From Gymnorhina tibicen (Eukaryota > Chordata > Aves > Passeriformes > Artamidae): a stretch of 64,000 nt of DNA. This document shows, in pieces, positions 61,898-64,000 of the stretch (the stretch's first letter is position 1; each line of letters starts with the position of its first letter). The translations under genes were made by a program, and so were the position numbers. Below the pieces are notes generated by a model. It saw only the letters and a list, made by a program, of their open reading frames with translations, did not search any database and had not been told where the DNA came from. Where the stretch lies: the NCBI GenBank assembly GCA_013399875.1, contig VXAZ01005703.1, positions 1 through 64,000 of the forward strand. The letters run 5' to 3'.

Positions 61898-64000
61898 CTT
61901 AAATTCATATTGTAAAACAAGCGTGTTTGATTGTAGTTCAGGAGTAATGTCAGATGCAGAGCACAATGCTGAGAACATCCATGGGCCACAAGGGAAATGC
62001 TGCTGATGAGGACAGAGGCCAATGTCTGTCACATCTATTCTAGTCAGGATCCAGGGGCCCTACTCATGGTACTTAACTGCACATGGAGCTCATTGTCTGT
62101 AACTCAGCCAGAGTAGAGGCTGCTACAGAAACAGTGCCATGGCACCAAAAATACCCTGAAGTAAAAGAGGTATTTGCAAAAGTTGTACTTGATTAAATTT
62201 TCCATACCTTGTTTTCCTGAGGAGTTTGACACGTTTTTCTCCCCTGCAGTCTAAGCATGATTTGTGTCTGTCTGCTGCTCGTGTCTTTGTAGAGCAGCAA
62301 AACCAGCATGAAATTGATGTGATCTTCTTTCATTGCTGCCCAATTCTGAATAGCAACCCTGGAACAGAGTGGGCTTGTTGACTTCATTCTGCAGCTGCAT
62401 GAAAAATCTGCCTCTAAGCCTGCAGCTTCAAGAAGACAGCGCAGCATCTGTTCACATAAAAGATAGCTTTGAGCTTGTCTTTTTTAAATAATGAGAAATT
62501 TAAACTACTGGGTTTGAATGGAAACTTGGAAACAGGTTACTTGGCTTCCCTCATTAGCCAAGGAAAGCTTTCCACTCGTCTACGACAAAGGACTGGATGG
62601 ATTTTCTTCAATTTCATTTAAATATTTTTGTTCTACATGTGGAGAAATTAACATCTAATTAACTAGAAGCTTCAGTCCTTGTATAATGATTATATTATGT
62701 GAATCTCTGTTTAGTCAAGGTACAAAGTCTGATTTTTATGGCATGGTTCTTTCTATATGTACCTCTTTATCTGAATTGGCTTGTCACCATGATAGCTTCC
62801 TATCAGTTTGTCAACACTGTGCACTTCACAGAAGTTATGGTGAACCCAGGGCCCGAATGCAGGGTGCCAGGGAGTAACATCTGGGCATCTGATTTCCATG
62901 GGATCATGCATAGTTCTGCTCTGCTAAAGTTTAATGCATCATGTTTAAAAAAAAAAAAAAAAAATTACGTTCTTTGAGCAGATCTTGAAGTTGCAACATA
63001 TTGCAATTTCTCTAAAATCTACCTATTCTAGTTATGTACACAGGTTTGTAAAGCCATTATTATGGACATGTTTGTAAAATCAATATTCAACTATTGCTTA
63101 GCAGATTTACAGCCTGACTTCTAAAAATGTTTTTATGTTTCCTTTAGAAATTGTTGTCCTTATAGTCCAGCTTAGAAGTTCTGTTATCAAGTACTAGGAA
63201 CAGCATTTCATTGGCAAGTATTCTACCATAAAACCAAGTTGTCTTGCTCCTGTCTGTTTTCCAGTAACTTATAACAATATTCCTGCCTGTGAAAATCTGG
63301 CTGATGTGTTCTGTCAGAAGCGATTTTTCAACTTAAACTTTGGTACTCATAGAAAAAAAAATTCTGTGCTTTCTTTGTTCTGAGATGCCTGAGTTGATAC
63401 TTTGAGAGTTGTGCTGATTTGGGTGGTGGGTGTTCATTGCTGGGTGGCCTCACCACTCCATAATAGAGCATTTTTATTGTCTTGGGACAGTTTACACTGG
63501 AGACTGTCAGACTTAACCAAAACAGACTTTTGGACAGGAAGCTTCAGTCCCTCAAAGAAAGGATTTGCAGGACAAAGAGGTAAAACCTTCATGGCTTTGT
63601 TCAGCCATATCTGAAAGTACCTCAGTGTTAGAGATGAAACTAAGACAATTCGAAGCCTGCCAGAGGTAGTAAGGGCAAATTTCCCTAATGCAGTGGGGAT
63701 GGCTAGAGCTCCATCAGTCATATTTATTGCCAGTTGTTTGGCAAGACTGTGGTTTGGAAACCTTGCATAGGTTACTTCCATGGCAATTGCAAAAGGAATC
63801 CCTGAGTCACAGATTGTCTCAAACAGAAATATTCACATCCATACACTCAACTGGTTTACACAATGGAGCCCACTGTAGACAGGGAGATGAGTCTGGTGCC
63901 TAGAGCTGTAGTACTGCTTTTCCTTGCTGTGTTGCTTCTGCTTGTCCCAGCTGGCAACTGAGGTGTCCGAGTGTACATCATGCATATTGCATCCATTTTC
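61898..64000. other. Right end of window, no gene seen
   Basis: This is AT-rich sequence with an 18-base poly(A) run at 62947-62964. A 115-codon open frame on the minus strand (63781-63434) and shorter frames on the plus strand over the same bases match nothing I recognise. On human gene order WAPL should lie beyond this edge, transcribed away from OPN4. Confidence 0.45.
62947..62964. repeat. Poly(A) run
   Basis: Eighteen consecutive A residues follow ATGTTT. It could be the tail of a retroposed sequence lying to the left, but no recognisable body or target-site duplication was found. Confidence 0.8.

Noticed and set aside
63434..63781. 115-codon minus-strand frame near the right edge
   Set aside because: The opposite strand is also open across much of it, and neither reading resembles a known protein. 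There are no WAPL-like features.
1..64000. CRISPR arrays, bacterial-type operons, tRNA or rRNA genes
   Set aside because: No regularly spaced repeats, no clustered long frames and no tRNA or rRNA signature were seen. The sequence is vertebrate nuclear DNA.

Overview
This window looks like a stretch of bird nuclear genome. It contains CR1-type LINE fragments, including the typical CR1 3' end with its repeated 'atagaatc' unit, and what looks like an avian ERVL-type LTR. It also carries one complete multi-exon vertebrate opsin gene with canonical GT-AG introns. Most of the sequence is AT-rich intergenic or intronic DNA without long open reading frames. A single 'n' at 435 marks a draft-assembly gap.

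The one gene I can support fully is melanopsin, OPN4 (the mammalian-like OPN4m lineage rather than OPN4x), on the minus strand. It runs from a TATA-like promoter at about 36.06 kb down to a stop at 16.09 kb. Ten exons join in phase to give about 462 residues. The key opsin residues are all present: Asn48, Asp76, Cys103/Cys181, Tyr106, Asp-Arg-Tyr 127-129, Glu175, Schiff-base Lys300, and Asn-Pro-Ile-Ile-Tyr 306-310. The 3' end is ambiguous. Exon 10 either reads into a stop, or uses a good donor after codon 450 and may splice to two further candidate exons (14845-14799 and 13916-13781) that fit in phase. The 5' leader holds three very short upstream ORFs, and the last one overlaps the main start codon as TGATG.

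Layout: 1-0.89 kb is a CpG island with an exact 245-bp duplication on either side of the single n, most likely an unmerged assembly overlap. 1.33-1.59 kb is a second CpG-rich patch. 1.6-13.4 kb is intergenic with simple repeats only. 13.5-36.06 kb is OPN4, whose 6.7-kb first intron contains two CR1 fragments abutting in opposite orientations. 36.1-64 kb has no recognisable gene. That last stretch holds an ERVL-like LTR (39.2-39.8 kb), small GC-rich patches (48.1-48.3 and 53.5-54.0 kb), an AT microsatellite (56.56 kb) and an old CR1 (61.66-61.9 kb).

From human gene order (WAPL, then OPN4, then LDB3), the left CpG island could be the promoter of an LDB3 gene running leftward out of the window, and WAPL would lie beyond the right edge. 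No coding exon of either gene is visible here, so this is inference. I see no sign of a new multi-gene system. The points most worth following are the OPN4 leader uORF arrangement, the alternative OPN4 tails, the composite CR1 and the assembly duplication.
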